The notes: a model not told the origin generated them from the letters alone. A stretch of DNA of 64,000 nucleotides from Ignelater luminosus (GCA_011009095.1 VTPC01001847.1:24410-88409), one strand, 5' to 3'; positions 45,801 through 58,000 are shown, counted from the stretch's first letter. Numbers and translations are program-made.

Positions 45801-47430
45801 ATTTTATGTACCAGCAGAAATTATATTCAGATTTTTGTTCATTTCATTTTGATGCTCTCTTTTACTCGACGCTCATTAAAAGATGTGAATCGACTTTTAG
45901 TTTGTAAAGGTAAGCGGAAAGATTGACAAGGACGCAGAATTGAAATCAAAGTTACCTAAGTAAAGACCGTTGTAAAATTTAAACATCTATAGAGCTATAT
46001 AGCAAAGTGGTTTTGATAACATGATTGATGGACATTTTTAAATTAGTGTTAAATTCAGAATCGATTGGCGATCGAATAGGGATAGGTGCTCATGTATAGA
46101 GAGTGCTTTTGGTAATACAGAGTGAGTGATGGGTTTTATTATAAAAAAAGGTTAATTGGCAGGAAGCATTAATTTGTATTTATACATCCAAATGAATATT
46201 CTCTAGAGGCGTTGGTAATCTTTTTAAGTTCGTTCTGAACACCTGAGTACAATAGGTATTGTCAATCAAAAATCTTCGCAATCTAATAAAACTTTTTATT
46301 AATACTTTTATTTTTTTCTTTATTTAGGTCACCTATTGTTTAAAAAAGGCTCAAATAAATGCTTAAATAAAGTCACCATAAGTTATCACAACTGGGTGGA
46401 AATACACAAAAATATATATTAGAAAAGAAAATATATAATAGTAAATATACCACTAGTTTAAACAAAAGATCTTGGTAATTAATAATAAGAAAGTAAGGGG
46501 AATCTAGAGTAAAAGTAAGCTTTGTAAATATACACTGTCAAAAAAAGCACAAATTCATTTATGGTGTTATTTCTACTATTTCAAAAAAAAAACTTGAATA
46601 TGTCCATTTTCAGTTTTTATCAAAAATATTTTAAGCAAAGCATTTCTGTTTAAAGTTTCAAGATGAAGGTAGGATGCCATTTCGTTTAAAAGATTTAATA
46701 GAAAGGATACTTGTATGATGGCTCATTTTGAAGTTATGTGTGTTCACTAAAAAACTCTGACATACAAGAACGAACACACACAGACACACTCGAACAAGAA
46801 TTTGTCATTTAAATAATAAATAATAAATTATTTAAAATCATACTATTTATTTATCAGAATGGACAACTTCTGTACAAGAGCAGTTATCATTTTTACAGTT
46901 AGACGTTTTTAATTAATCGTTAACTAATTCTATGCGTTATTCCAAGATGGGGAACGAAGCTAATCATGCTACGTATGTCGTGAGCTGTAAAACGTGTAAA
47001 TCGAAAGTTGTAAATGGAGTAACTGGTATAGACTAAGGCAGTAGTAGAGTAAATAGTTGGAATAAATAGTGAAGAAGAAAAAAAAAGAGTGATACCATAA
47101 TTGACAATTTACGCGAATAGATTATTTCGTTAAATAATAAAATAACAGTACCAAATAAACTTGTAGATACCCAGCCGAGCAAATTATCAAAGAAAGGTCA
47201 AAAGCAAACAGACGATGTCTTAAACTAAATATTACAATTCAAAACGATAAAAGTCAAATAAACCAGTATTAACAAATAAAATTAATATAAACGGATCCAG
47301 TGCAATAAATAAACATAAATAACCAGTAGTCATGGCCGTAACAAAAGCAGAGATTTGAACAAAATGTAATAACTATATAAATTTAGTTACGCATGACAAA
47401 AACGATGCAAATAAAAATATTTCAGCAAAG
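42807..47430. other. long stretch without recognised genes
   Basis: About 4.6 kb. The part 42830-44060 is noticeably less AT-rich and contains a 63-codon minus-strand frame (43697-43888) of low-complexity, glutamine- and serine-rich sequence. I cannot assign it. The rest is AT-rich; from about 47050 the plus strand becomes A-rich as in LINE ORF1 regions. Confidence 0.4.
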
Positions 47431-47439
47431 TAAAAAGTT

Positions 47440-47700
47440 TTACGGGTGCTGAGGAACAAGATGCTACGTTACCTGCATCAGAAAGTAGGAAATGGGCATT
47501 TGTTAGCAGATTTGCTGTGGGACGCACTACAAAGGATGATATAAATGATTATGTTAAAAGAAAGCTAAACACAAAGAATGTAAAATGTGAACACTTAAAT
47601 AAGAACAATCTGAATGCTGACTGATTCACACAAGATTTAAGTACAAGAATCCTAATTTTTAAAAGCAGTAGATTTTTGAATTTAGACCCAAGTAGGATTA
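47440..47700 (+). pseudogene. LINE ORF1 C-terminal domain remnant
   Basis: Plus-strand frame reading SRKWAFVSRFAVGRTTKDDI, NDYVKRKLNTKNVKCEHLNK and NNLNAD, then a stop. The arrangement (a short strand, T-T-x-x-D-I, a helix, V-K-C-x-x-L) corresponds to the C-terminal domain of insect LINE ORF1 proteins. The intact LINE at 29709-30770 has the same layout (KSIHICKLSTDTTAQEVLDH). Only this domain is legible. It is truncated just before the palindromic-repeat element at 47750, and may belong to the same LINE as the RT relic at 50830-52050. Confidence 0.6.
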
Positions 47701-47783
47701 TCCGAACTGTATTAGTCTACCAAAACTTTAAATCTTCTATTTTTCTTTAACCCATATAGCACCGAACGTTCACTAAACGTCTA

Positions 47784-48124
47784 TTTGTCATCCAGATTTC
47801 CTTCCGACGTCCATGAACGTAAATTGGACATCCATTGGACGTGCGTGTTTGAACGTCCACTGGACGACTGTTGGTGGACGTCAACTGGACGTCCATTTGT
47901 CATCCAGATTTCCTCCCGACGCGACGTCCATGGACGTAAATTGGACGTCCATTGGATGTGCGTATTTGGACGTCTACTGGACGACTGTTGGTGGACGTCA
48001 ACTGGACATCCATTTGTCATCCAGATTTTTTCGCGACGTCCATGGACGTAAATTGGACATCCATTGGACGTGCGTGTTTGGACGTTTACTGGACGATTGT
48101 TGGTGGACGTCAACAGGACATGCA
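47784..48124. repeat. minisatellite, three units of 112-117 bp
   Basis: Units at 47784-47895 (112 bp), 47896-48012 (117 bp, with an extra GCGAC) and 48013-48124 (112 bp) each begin TTTGTCATCCAGATTT and include ACGTAAATTGGAC, GTTGGTGGACGTCAAC and several GGACGTCCA palindromes. Because 112 is not a multiple of three, each unit shifts frame. Several overlapping frames are open on both strands with W-T-S, G-R-P and V-D-V type residues. These open frames are best read as a by-product of stop-poor repeat sequence, not as genes. Confidence 0.9.
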
Positions 48125-48285
48125 TTTGTCATCCAAAATCGTCCAAATTATGCCGAAAGGTCGTCCAGATTATGTCCAAACATCGTCCGAATTATGTATG
48201 TTTAAGAATCGTCCGAATTATGTCCAAGAATTGTCCGAACTATGTCCAAATTACGTACAAACAAATGTACAAATTACGTCCAGTA
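48125..48285. repeat. second tandem array, about 20-28 bp units
   Basis: A degenerate array of units of the type TCGTCCGAATTATGTCCA (for example near 48136, 48161, 48183, 48210 and 48231), directly abutting the larger units inside the same element. The shared GTCCA word suggests it derived from the same core. Confidence 0.7.
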
Positions 48286-48398
48286 ACGGACGTTCGTAGG
48301 ATGTTCAAAGTTGTGACAAACGGATGTCCACTGGACATCCATCCGCCGAAATTTAGACGTCCATGGACATCCATAGGATGTTCGTATGCTATATGGGT

Positions 48399-50829
48399 AT
48401 GACAGTCAAAGCGTATACCCGTTGGTTGTGTTGCTGCATTTATCCTTTTTTTATTTATCTATGCTTGAAAAGAGAAATGAACTAGGTAAAAGTATTATAA
48501 ATCAGCTACCTGGCCGCCAAATGTTAATTTTTCAAGGTTTAAAAAATGCATGCAAACCTATTCAGTAGCTATGCTAAAAGAAACTTTTTTTTAATTTTTA
48601 AAGTTTTTCAATTATATATGTATGCATCTAATTCTTCTAAATTCAACAATAAATTTATTTCTTATACTTCACTTTCAATTTTCTAACTTCTGGTTTGTGG
48701 TGTAATGTGTAGAATCTCTAACTTCTACTACAGACGACGGTCCTTTCTTAACTAGAACTGTACCCTAAAGTACTTAATTCTTAACGGGTCTATATTCAAA
48801 AACTGACCTATACTACCATGCATAAATAAAATCAAGTTGCCTCAATAAGAGAAGAATACAACTTAAACAAAGCTGATTTTAACTGGTTAGGCAGTAAGTT
48901 AAAATATTTCTTGATAAGGTTAGCTCGAGAAAAGCATATAGATTGTAACATAACCTTGCATTACACTTATGCTTATAATTAACACTAGTTTAAGAACTAA
49001 GGCGCTATCGTCTTAGGCCGACTAAAACTCAGCGGGTGACCTTGAGCGAAGGTAAGGAGATTATACATACAATAAAACACCAAAAATAGTCAATACATAT
49101 ACTGAACGAAAAAAACAAAGAATTCCAACGATAATAGGCTGCCAGTTTCTTTATCAAAGAAACAAACGTTTAAATACAAAAGAAAATGTTTTAGATGAAT
49201 GTCAAAAGCAAGCTACCTAAAGATCAAGCTAACAATATCATAACAATAAATTTGAAATAGTAAAAAAAAGTTTACAAATACAATACCGAATAATTCAAGC
49301 ATTATAAAAACTTTTAGGAAAAGTATTAAGATTTTATCAGTCAGCACACACTCAGTAATCTAAAGCTAGAGAAAATTAGAAAAGATTTGTAGTAATACAA
49401 CTCATACTATAGTACTATGACAGTTCAAAAAATTCATCCATAAAAATAGAAATAAAAAAAATTATTTCCACTTTAATTATGACTTCACCGATAATAATAT
49501 ATAGTAATAAAATGAATAAATCTAAGCAAAAGATTTTTGAAGATTTAGATCTGATCATGAATTTCGAAACTAGTAGAATCGGGAATTGAAAATTAACAAA
49601 AAGATTTACCACGATAATTCCCCGATGTGATGCAGATCTGCTCACAGAGGCAAAACTAGCTGTAACAGACTAAATTACAGTAGCACAACTTCCAATTCGC
49701 GTTCCAAATTTCAAATAAAATAAAAATTTTAACAGAAAAAAAAATTGTTAGAAACAAAGAATTAGTTAGCAAACAGTAATATAAGTAATTTTAAGACTAG
49801 CAATAGTAAAATTAAGTGATTGTCATCGAAAGAATCTCCATAAAATTTTTATAGTTATAAATTTTACTTTTATTAACATTAGGCGCAGTTGAACGTATGT
49901 GGATTTGGCAGGTAAAGTTTCCATATCCGTGTATAAAAATTTTAAAACAACTCCGGACACAGTGTTAGTTTTTTTCAAAATCTCTAGCCAGGATTAACTG
50001 CAGGTTACCAAAGACCAGTTACTGTACAATCCGCTGAATTAAGTAAAAACCCTCTTAGGAACATATGTTGCGAGGTGTTTAGAAAATCGTCAATCCCAGT
50101 CAATCCATGAAGTGAAGAAAAAACTAAGACAGCGGTTCCAAAAAGTTGGGTACAAAAGAAAACCCCATCAACATCAACGAAGAAAAACAGAAAAAAGAAA
50201 AACTTACCCCGATCTACAGGGCTTCGCACACAATAAATTACTCTCCTCACAACAAACGCAGCTAACAGATCCGCCGAGAAGAAACGATCTGATCCTAGTC
50301 AGAAAAAACCGCCCCACAACGTATTCGGCAAGCCGCTTGATCAATCAATAACCATGTAAACCCTATAGGAAAATTTAAACACTCAAAGTAAAAAACTCTG
50401 TTAGATTTCAATTCAAGAAATCAGTTAGCAAAAACAAAATAGTAAGAAGTTGGTAACTAGCATCAATTTCAACATCAGATCTCTCAAGTATTGCACACGC
50501 AAAGGTGCAATAAGAAATAATTAGGCAAATCACCAAAAATTATTAAATTAAAGACTATAACCCTACTGTGATGAAGTAACCCTATTTAAATTACTAACCC
50601 GATTCCAAGATTGAACTCAATTCAACAGAAATTTGCCCGCTAACAGCTGTTTAAATTTTATAAACCTACAAGGAGAATATAATCTTGACATTAGAAATAA
50701 CTATACCCTGCGTCTCGATCGCTAAAATATATAAAAAAAAGAAAAGTTCGTCAGTACTAATAATTGATTCAGACATTTAGGAAACTACAACAAAAACTAA
50801 TCAATCTCCCTGTGTAAACTCATCATTGA
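48399..50829. other. A-rich stretch, possibly eroded LINE
   Basis: The plus strand is A-rich. The segment sits between a LINE ORF1 relic and a LINE RT relic on the same strand, so it may be a badly eroded endonuclease region. I could not find the endonuclease motifs (GDFN, SDH) and do not claim it. Short frames near 50005-50350 on both strands have no recognisable domain. Confidence 0.35.
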
Positions 50830-52050
50830 CAAAAGACCCCTCCAACGAGAGAAAACTATTTAAAAAATACAAGAACACGCCGAGAGCACAGATTAAATCT
50901 ACCACAGGTAACGAAAGCAAAAAGTAAAAGTTACAGCATGAAGTGAAACAAAATATTCAACATGACCCAAATAAGTATTGGACTTTTTTGAGGCATTTTA
51001 AAAAAGACAAACCTGTAGCAAATATGGTCACTTGGGGAACTACTGAATACGTAGGTGATGGTAATGTTGCTCATGATTTTATTCGATATTTTAATAGTAT
51101 TGATGTTGCTCCTTCAATGTGTACTAGTACACTAAGGAATAATGAAAATAGTAACATTATGACTAAAATGAGCTTTTGCAATATTACTGAATTAGAAGTA
51201 AGCAAAGTTATTTCGAGTCTCAATCCAAAAAATGCAGTGGGATACAACCAAATTCCAGCTTATGCACTTAAGGGTTGCGTAGTTTTATTTTAAATCAGTA
51301 TATGTAATTTTCAATTTAAGCGTAAATGCTAAACGATTCGTGTATTATAACACCTACGTCAGGAGTTTCACAAGGATCCGTTTTGGGCCCGTTATTATTT
51401 ACATTATTTATATAAACGATCTACCACAATGCTTGACAGTTCTCTTCTGCTTTATGCGGACGATGTGAAAGTATTTAGACGGTCATGATGCTACAATGCT
51501 TCAAAATGATCTAAATCGGATGGTTAATTGGTATGATGAAAATGGCTTACAATTAAATTTAAGAAAATGTATAAACATGTCTTTCGATAGAAGTAAAAAG
51601 ACCTGTGACAAATCACTAGAAGACTTTTGAGATCTAGGAGTATATTTGACTCCAAGAATGGAATTTAAAACAAATATATCTTACAAATGATAACAGGAAA
51701 TGGATTTAAAAATTTAGAAGAGGTTTTGCAATTGAAACCGTGATTATGTTGTATAATACATGCATTATGTAAGATAGAATACTGCAGTGTTTTGAGGTCA
51801 CCACAATCTGAGCAGAATTTGATGAAATAGAAAAAGTATAAAAAACGTTTTTGAGATTTTTATACTACAGAAAGCTTCAGGTTTTTCCAAATCATAAGCA
51901 TCATCTGTCATACAGGTATCAATTGCAAACTTTTGGGTTTCAAAAATTAAGTTCACGGAGGCAAGTAATCTCATGTCAAATACACGAAGGGGAAAGAGGT
52001 TTGTAAGACTGAGATACAAAGACCAAATTGACATGATAGAATTGGAATAA
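50830..52050 (+). pseudogene. LINE reverse transcriptase remnant, internally deleted
   Basis: Plus-strand relic. 50943-51293 reads IQHDPNKYWTFLRHFKKDKP, VAHDFIRYFNSIDVAPSM, then ITELEVSKVISSLNPKNAVG and YNQIPAYALKGC, the pre-RT and fingers region of a jockey/R1/CR1-type LINE. The part containing the first catalytic aspartate is missing. At about 51357 the frames resume with TSGVSQGSVLGPLLFTLFI, and then a YADD (LLLYADDV, in another frame). QNDLNRMVNWYDENGLQLNL, CINMSFDRSKK and RFVRLRYKDQID lead to the end near 52050. Frameshifts and stops are numerous. Both ends of the element are unclear. Confidence 0.8.
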
Positions 52051-52142
52051 CATTATCATACTAAATTTTTTAATGTATGCTATAATTTTAAATATTTGTA
52101 TTTATTTATTATGTTAATTATTATAATATCGATGGCCTCAAA

Positions 52143-52295
52143 TCAATACCTCGAAGTCCGAAAAAAATGGTTTTTTAGATTTTTACATTAATGGAATCTG
52201 TATTGCGAGCTGCACCATCTAGCGATCGGCAGTAATTTTAAAAAAATCCGTTATCGTCAAAAAGCGAGGTAAAACAATACCTCGTATCTCAAATC
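52143..52295 (+). repeat. left subterminal repeats of the 52-55 kb element
   Basis: Two direct copies of a CAATACCTCG word: CAATACCTCGAAGTCC at about 52144, inside the terminal repeat, and CAATACCTCGTATCTC at about 52279. The same word recurs at the right end in the same orientation. Repeated subterminal words often serve as transposase binding sites; that role is inferred. Confidence 0.7.
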
Positions 52296-52638
52296 CTAAA
52301 AAACGAAATTCAATACTATATTGTAATGTGTAGTGCAACAGTGCTAACGGTTGTTCAAGTAAGTTGCGTGATTTTTTAGTTGATTATCTGGTAATTAACG
52401 AATTAATAACTAATTAATTAAATAATTAATAATTAACAATAATTATTATACGTCTCGAAAAGTAAACTTAGCTCTACATTTTTCAATAACAATTTATTTT
52501 ACAAAAAAATTGACCGTTCAAAATACGTTTTGTGAAACTTTAATAATTTATTTACAATTTTTTAACGGAAACCTTTTCCAATTAAATTTTAAATTAATGT
52601 GATTTACGGAGTTTTAATTTTTGTTTCAGAGCAAAAAA

Positions 52639-53577
52639 ATGAGTTCAAGAACTAAAATAATTTTGGATATGTGCAATAATGAAGATAGTCAACCAAAGAA
52701 ACTTGCCAAAGAAGCTGAAAATGTAAATAGTTTTTTAGAAGTAAATGACAAATTAGATATTTTGGCGATGCCGGTGGATATAATACACGCTAGGTTTTTG
52801 AACAGTTTAGATCCTCATAGTTTGGATGAATCGCTTTTGAAAAATAAAACATGTGAAAATAAAACAAAAAGTGATGATAACCAGTTTGAACACACCTTAC
52901 ACGAAGAAAACAACAACAATCTGGAAAAGTTTCAACCCGAGAGCAATGATGATAGAAATAGCGATTATCAGGAAGTTAGTAAAAATGAAAACAGTCATGA
53001 GATATCCAGATCTTCCTCAGATCTGTCTAATGAAAGCCTTCATGTTGATAAAGAAAACAAACCTAATAACGTTTACTTGAGAAAACCGCCCAAAACTAAT
53101 CGTACATTTGGTGTTAATATCAGAAAAATTAATCAAGAAAAAAGAATGAAAGGAAATGCGTACTTAGGATACCGAAAACCAGCCAATCAGACCAACACTT
53201 TCCATGATACTGAAACAACAAAAAGAACTTTAGAACCACCGTGTTCTTCTAGTTTTTGTGACAAAAGTAAAAAGAGGCAATGCAAGGAAATTAAAGTCAA
53301 GAATTTTTTTCGATGTGATACAACATTGCAACACTATATTAAAATTGACAAAATCAACGTTCCTGTTTGTAAAAGGATGTTTCTTGCGACGTTTGGCCTC
53401 GAAGAATGGCGAGTGAATAATTGGGTCAAAAAAAGTAATCATGGAATTAGTAATGTAGAAAAGGACAATACAGAAAGAAAAGGTATTTGCGTTTTTATGA
53501 AAAACTTCTTAGACAATCTTAACAAAATTATTATCACATTATTGTCGAAAAGATACAAACAAACTAAGTATATTTAG
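52639..53577 (+). pseudogene. N-terminal part of transposase of the 52-55 kb element
   Basis: A frame of 312 codons from ATG 52639 (MSSRTKIILDMCNNED); a methionine six codons upstream is also in frame. TTTTTGTTTCAG just before could be a splice acceptor. The first half is acidic and asparagine-rich. From about residue 160 it reads TFGVNIRKINQEKRMKGNAY, LGYRKP, PPCSSSFCDKSKKRQCKEIK and INVPVCKRMFLATFGLEEWR, a pattern I know from a family of uncharacterised insect transposon proteins: a cysteine-containing region followed by V-C-x-x-M-F-L-x-T-x-G. Here it frameshifts before the catalytic part. Exact function of this region is unknown; DNA binding is likely. Confidence 0.65.
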
Positions 53578-54611
53578 AGCAATCATTTACCAATATTAAA
53601 GAGCTCTATCTGGCATACGTTGCTAGATGTGATGAATGCAATGAACCACAAATGGGTCAAGATTCTTTATCAAAGATGATGAATAAAATAAATATTTCAC
53701 TCTACAAAGAGAATAAAGATTAATGTGATACTTGCTGTCAAAATAAAGAGAAAAAACCTATGTGAAGAGCAGTGGCAAAACCATCAATAACAAAAAAAAG
53801 AACTAAAGAAGAAAAAGAAAGAGATCAAGAAGAATCTATTCGGGGTGTTTAACATGTCATAACAATGGATCTACAGGCAGTTAAAGTACGTATGACCTTC
53901 GATAATGGCAAGCTCTGTTTATTTCAAAACAAAGTTGTGTGTTCACAATTTTACGATGTTTAATTTGACCACAAAACATTGCACATGTTACTGGTTTGAA
54001 GAAACACAATCAGATCTCCAGGCATCGACGTTTGCATCCTTTGTGACTGATTATATAAGAGAACACCTCAATGATGGCAAACCCATAATAATTTATTCAG
54101 ACGGTTGCACTTATCAGAACCGAAATAGCATTATGTCTAACGCTCTGCTCCATTTAGAAATCTAAATGAAAATAACAATATATCAAAAATTCCTTGTGCA
54201 AGGCTATACACAGATGGCGTGCGACAGTATTTATGCCACAATTGAAAAAAACTAAAAAATCCTAAAATTGTGTTACAAAGCGACTATGTTCGAATATCTG
54301 AGGAAGCGAGAACGGTACTTGAAAAATACCAGGTCAAAATGGTATATTTTGATTTTTTTTCAAATTTCAATAGTTCCCAAATATATTTATTTATAGGACC
54401 CGGTAAAGAGGCAGGTGATCCTAATGTGGTGGATTTTAGATGTTTGGAATACACACCAGAATGTGTAATATATTACAAAATTGACTTTCATAACGATCAT
54501 CAGCCCTTACCGCAAAGAACTAAAACAAATGTTGACGGAAACTTCGTGTTTGGAAGACTACACAAAGAGAGACTAAAAATTAAGCAAAGTTCCAATATTT
54601 CCAACAATTAA
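53578..54611 (+). pseudogene. catalytic part of transposase, RNase H-like fold
   Basis: Continues in shifted frames with NIKELYLAYVARCDEC, then CDTCCQNKEK (possible zinc ligands), and MDLQAVKV near 53865, whose aspartate fits the first catalytic position. 53905-54165 reads SSVYFKTKLCVHNFTMFNLT, HCTCYWFEETQSDLQASTFA, and PIIIYSDGCTYQNRNSI with the second aspartate. After a stop, KFLVQGYTQMACDSIYATIE gives a third acidic residue. 54270-54611 is a C-terminal region including KEAGDPNVVDFRCLEYTPEC, ending at 54611. Three acidic boxes in this spacing suggest a DDD/DDE transposase. Stops and frame changes show it is inactive. Confidence 0.68.
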
Positions 54612-54767
54612 AACCAGTTTTACCCGCAGATTGTTCGCCATTTGCCATACGAATAGTTCCTATTAGGATTTTTTGTACTTACGTATTATTTTTTTTAACA
54701 ATAAAATTGTTTTAACTTTATCTCATTAATTATCTACAAAAAGATAAAATCCTTATTAATGTTGAAG

Positions 54768-54845
54768 TCAATACCACGTAAGTCGAATATTTTTAGATAC
54801 AATACCACGTAAGTAATACTTCTTGCGATGCAATACCTCTTAAGT
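54768..54845 (+). repeat. right subterminal repeats of the 52-55 kb element
   Basis: Three direct copies spaced about 30 bp apart: TCAATACCACGTAAGTCG, ACAATACCACGTAAGTAA and GCAATACCTCTTAAGTTT. They match the left-end word CAATACCTCG. The right terminal repeat itself carries an inverted version (ACTTACAAGATATGGAT). Confidence 0.75.
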
Positions 54846-55028
54846 TTTATATTTTTTCTTATACCGATTTGAAAGAAAAAAGTAAATTACCTTTAAATGC
54901 ACTTTCTGACTTGAAATGCCATTTTACGCCAAAATAAGTGTTCAGAATTTTCTTCAAAGCAGTTTTTAAGGATTCCTGAAAAAGTAATATTTTTGACTTA
55001 CAAGATATGGATTTGTGTCCATCGATAT

Positions 55029-58000
55029 GCATGCATGTGTTTATACACCATATTTTATATTTTAAATATTATTAGGAAAATGACAGTATGAAGAATTATT
55101 AGATATATCGTAATGTGTTTTGATTATTATGCTTTATGGCCGAAAGGAATAAATTATTATTAATTATACTTTGTAATTAAACATGTCCTTTATATACTAC
55201 AAATTTGTCTCTTTTTAACTAATCATAATCATTTTTCTGTATGGTATACGTTTTGCAACGTTTTGTATGTTAGCAGTATTTATATGATTTCACGTTTTGT
55301 GAACCTTTAAAACGATTTGTGAACAGATTAATGAAGCAAACAATTTTCTCGTAACTTTCTTTTCTATAGCCCATTTTTCTTATCCCAACATTCATGAAAA
55401 ACACTTTGAAAGTTTTAAAAATCATATAATTGTACACCTTTTGTGTTAGAAATAAATGGATTTTTGCAACGCTGAAAATCGGAAGGCATTTCAATTTACT
55501 TTAGCATCCCTTGGTGCGCCTATACAAAACTTTCAAATCGTTTGTTCAATAAAACTGCTGAGAATCGAACAATCCGGCTTGAGTTCCCAACGGAAAGGGC
55601 ATTAGTTCGCACTTATTTTCATTCCTGGATGCTTAATGAGACTTTACTGTTTTAATGTAATAACTATTTTAATAACACCTTTAATTTTCATCGCTACTAG
55701 TTTGTACCTATTAAGAATCCCGATTTTCTTTGACATAAAACGTTATAATTTAGCTTTTCACCAGTGAAAATCAGACTTAAGTATTTGCAAAAGGGTGCTA
55801 TATTTCAATATTTAGAAATTAATATTAAATTTAACTACGTGGTGTAGCAGTGCAGAAAAGCAAAGCTTTCTAAATAAAAAGTTTATCTTGAGATGCATGT
55901 AAAAAGAAATGCTTGAAAATTTAATAACAAGTTAGATAAGTGATTAAAAATAGGAATTTTAAGATGAAGCTTGAAGACTGTGTTAGAATTAAGTTTCTGT
56001 GCTAAAAGCAGCATCACAGTCGACAGTTCTTTAAACCACTCGTTTTGCCTATTTGCTGTAGTTATTTAGGTACAAATGAGAATTATCAGATTTCTAAAGT
56101 CAAATATCTCTGTTATACATAAAAGTAAAATAGAGCAGTGAAGAAATGTTGTTATTTAAAAAATATTGCCATTGTTTTATACTTTTTTATATCAGACGCA
56201 CACTTTACTTTGCTACCATTCAGTAACATCATTTTGAGTTGTCTTTTTATTTTAAAACTAAAAGTAACACAGAAGAGAAGAACGCAAACTGCTATAATCA
56301 GCATTTGAAAAGATGACAGGAAAATAAATATGTACCTATACGCAGTAATTATTTTAAGTACATTCCGTATTCGTATGGAAAAATAGAAATTAATTTTTTT
56401 AGTTTTATTCCTGAATTGATTAGGCACCAGTGCAGTGAGCCAAAGCTTTTTTTTCGAATTTATATATAATAGCTATAAAGCTGAAAAAATTAAACTAAGT
56501 ACCCAAAATATGAATCCATTTTCTCGGCTATTTCTTGTTGGGCTATCAAATGCGATACATACTAATAAGGAGTTGAAAATAAATCTTTATTTGAACCATT
56601 TGCATATTATTTAAAAAAGAACAAAAATATGAATAAAAAACTAAATTAAATCTATTAACAACTGCTTATTACTACTGCTCTAGTCATTTCGTAAGTTCTT
56701 ATGTTAACAACGCACTGAAAAACGACAAACTTTGTTCCTTATCTGCTTAATCACTTGCAAACGTGATGAAACTGTAGGAAACTGCAAATACAAACGCTGT
56801 AGGATTAAAACTGTCTCTCTTTCTTTCTGGTTAGTTGTTTGTTACTAAAAAATACAGTTTCAAGGTTACAAATTATCAAACAAAATAAACGCTTTTAAAT
56901 AAATAAATAATAAATAAATAACTAAGGTTTTACTTTTTTATGGAAAAAGTTTAGATAAATTAAAAACAAATTAATATCCAATAATTTCATTTTAATTAAC
57001 CATATAAAAAGTGTTATGATATTATATTTTGACGTTTTTCGTGAGGTAACGGGCTGAAAAGATCTTTAGCTTGTTGCGAGATCCTGCTACAGAATCAATA
57101 AATTCAAAAGGCTTCTAATCCGCTTTAATCATGGTTTGTTTAATCCTCCCCGAGAGCAAAACTTGGAAACTTTACTTCCCTGAGACTTTGTAAAGCCCTA
57201 ATTCATTGAAGTGATAACTTCTGCTATGTGAAGATTCTATAAATTGGATTCAGTTCTTTTTTAGTTTGTATTTTCAACACACGAAAACATTTATTAGCTA
57301 TATCTTATTTTGGAATAACATCAAAAATAATTTATTTATCCCTAATCGGGATTACGAGTAAATTCATAATAAGTTAGGAAGGATAATTTTTAGCGTATTA
57401 CACACATATTTCACAGTATAATATTTTAGAATTCTGAATATGTGCCCCACTATAAAATGAAGCGTGATTCGCCACTGCTATTCAAAAGAACTTCATACAA
57501 TCTTTCGTAGTAGCAGTCTAGCACTCTAATAGAACGCCATAGAATAAAATTGACTAATTTTAATTTTACACGACTGAAACATCTAGTAATAAAAAATAGA
57601 TCGACTTCTAATTTTGGTTAAAATAGCCACTGCCTTAAATTGTATTCTTCATTTTTAATAATAAAAATAATAATAATTTAGCATTTACGGAAACGTCTTT
57701 TTAAGATACATGCATATGAAACAAATGTTAATATTTTAAAGTGTTATTAATTAAGTAAAATATATTAATGCAATATTTTATTCTAAGTTCTTAATTAAAT
57801 TTTGTTAATTTTAAGAACTTACTTCTTTTTACTTCCCTCATATTTAAGCGAAAAGTCTGCTTTCTCTGAATTTACTACAGAAAAGTTTTAGTATTGTAAG
57901 GCAATCTATTATATTTTAATTTAACGGCAGATACTTAAAATCTGCGCACACACAGCGTCTGATATATTTCCGTAATTTCAGCCAACAGTATTTCCCACCA

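Larger units (their letters stand above)
47750..48398. mobile_element. non-autonomous element with TGGACGTCCA arrays
   Basis: The left end begins ACCCATATAGCACCGAACG and the right end, inverted, ACCCATATAGCATACGAAC: twelve bases match exactly, with further matches inward. Between them lie three 112-117 bp tandem units dense in the palindrome TGGACGTCCA and close variants, then a second array of CGTCCGAATTATGTCCA-like units. There is no transposase. I found no convincing target duplication (left flank TTTA, right flank ATGA). It looks like a MITE-like element that expanded internally. The superfamily is unknown. Confidence 0.7.
52130..55024 (+). mobile_element. DNA transposon with subterminal repeats, possibly Sola-like
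   Basis: The left end (CGATGGCCTCAAATCAATAC, from 52130) and right end (...GATTTGTGTCCATCG, to 55024) form an imperfect inverted repeat of about 35 bp. Both are flanked by ATAT, consistent with a 4-bp target duplication, though ATAT is itself a palindrome so TA cannot be excluded. The transposase relic lies inside on the plus strand. Copies of CAATACCTCGTAAGT-like words recur near both ends. A 4-bp duplication and the DDD-like transposase boxes recall the Sola superfamily; this placement is inference. Confidence 0.72.

Noticed and set aside
47781-48402. Several long overlapping open frames that look like a repeat protein
   Set aside because: They overlap on both strands and follow a 112-bp tandem repeat lacking stop codons. 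Nothing indicates translation.
48960-49060. GC-richer patch that might be a tRNA or rRNA fragment
   Set aside because: No cloverleaf arms or conserved tRNA/rRNA blocks could be paired.
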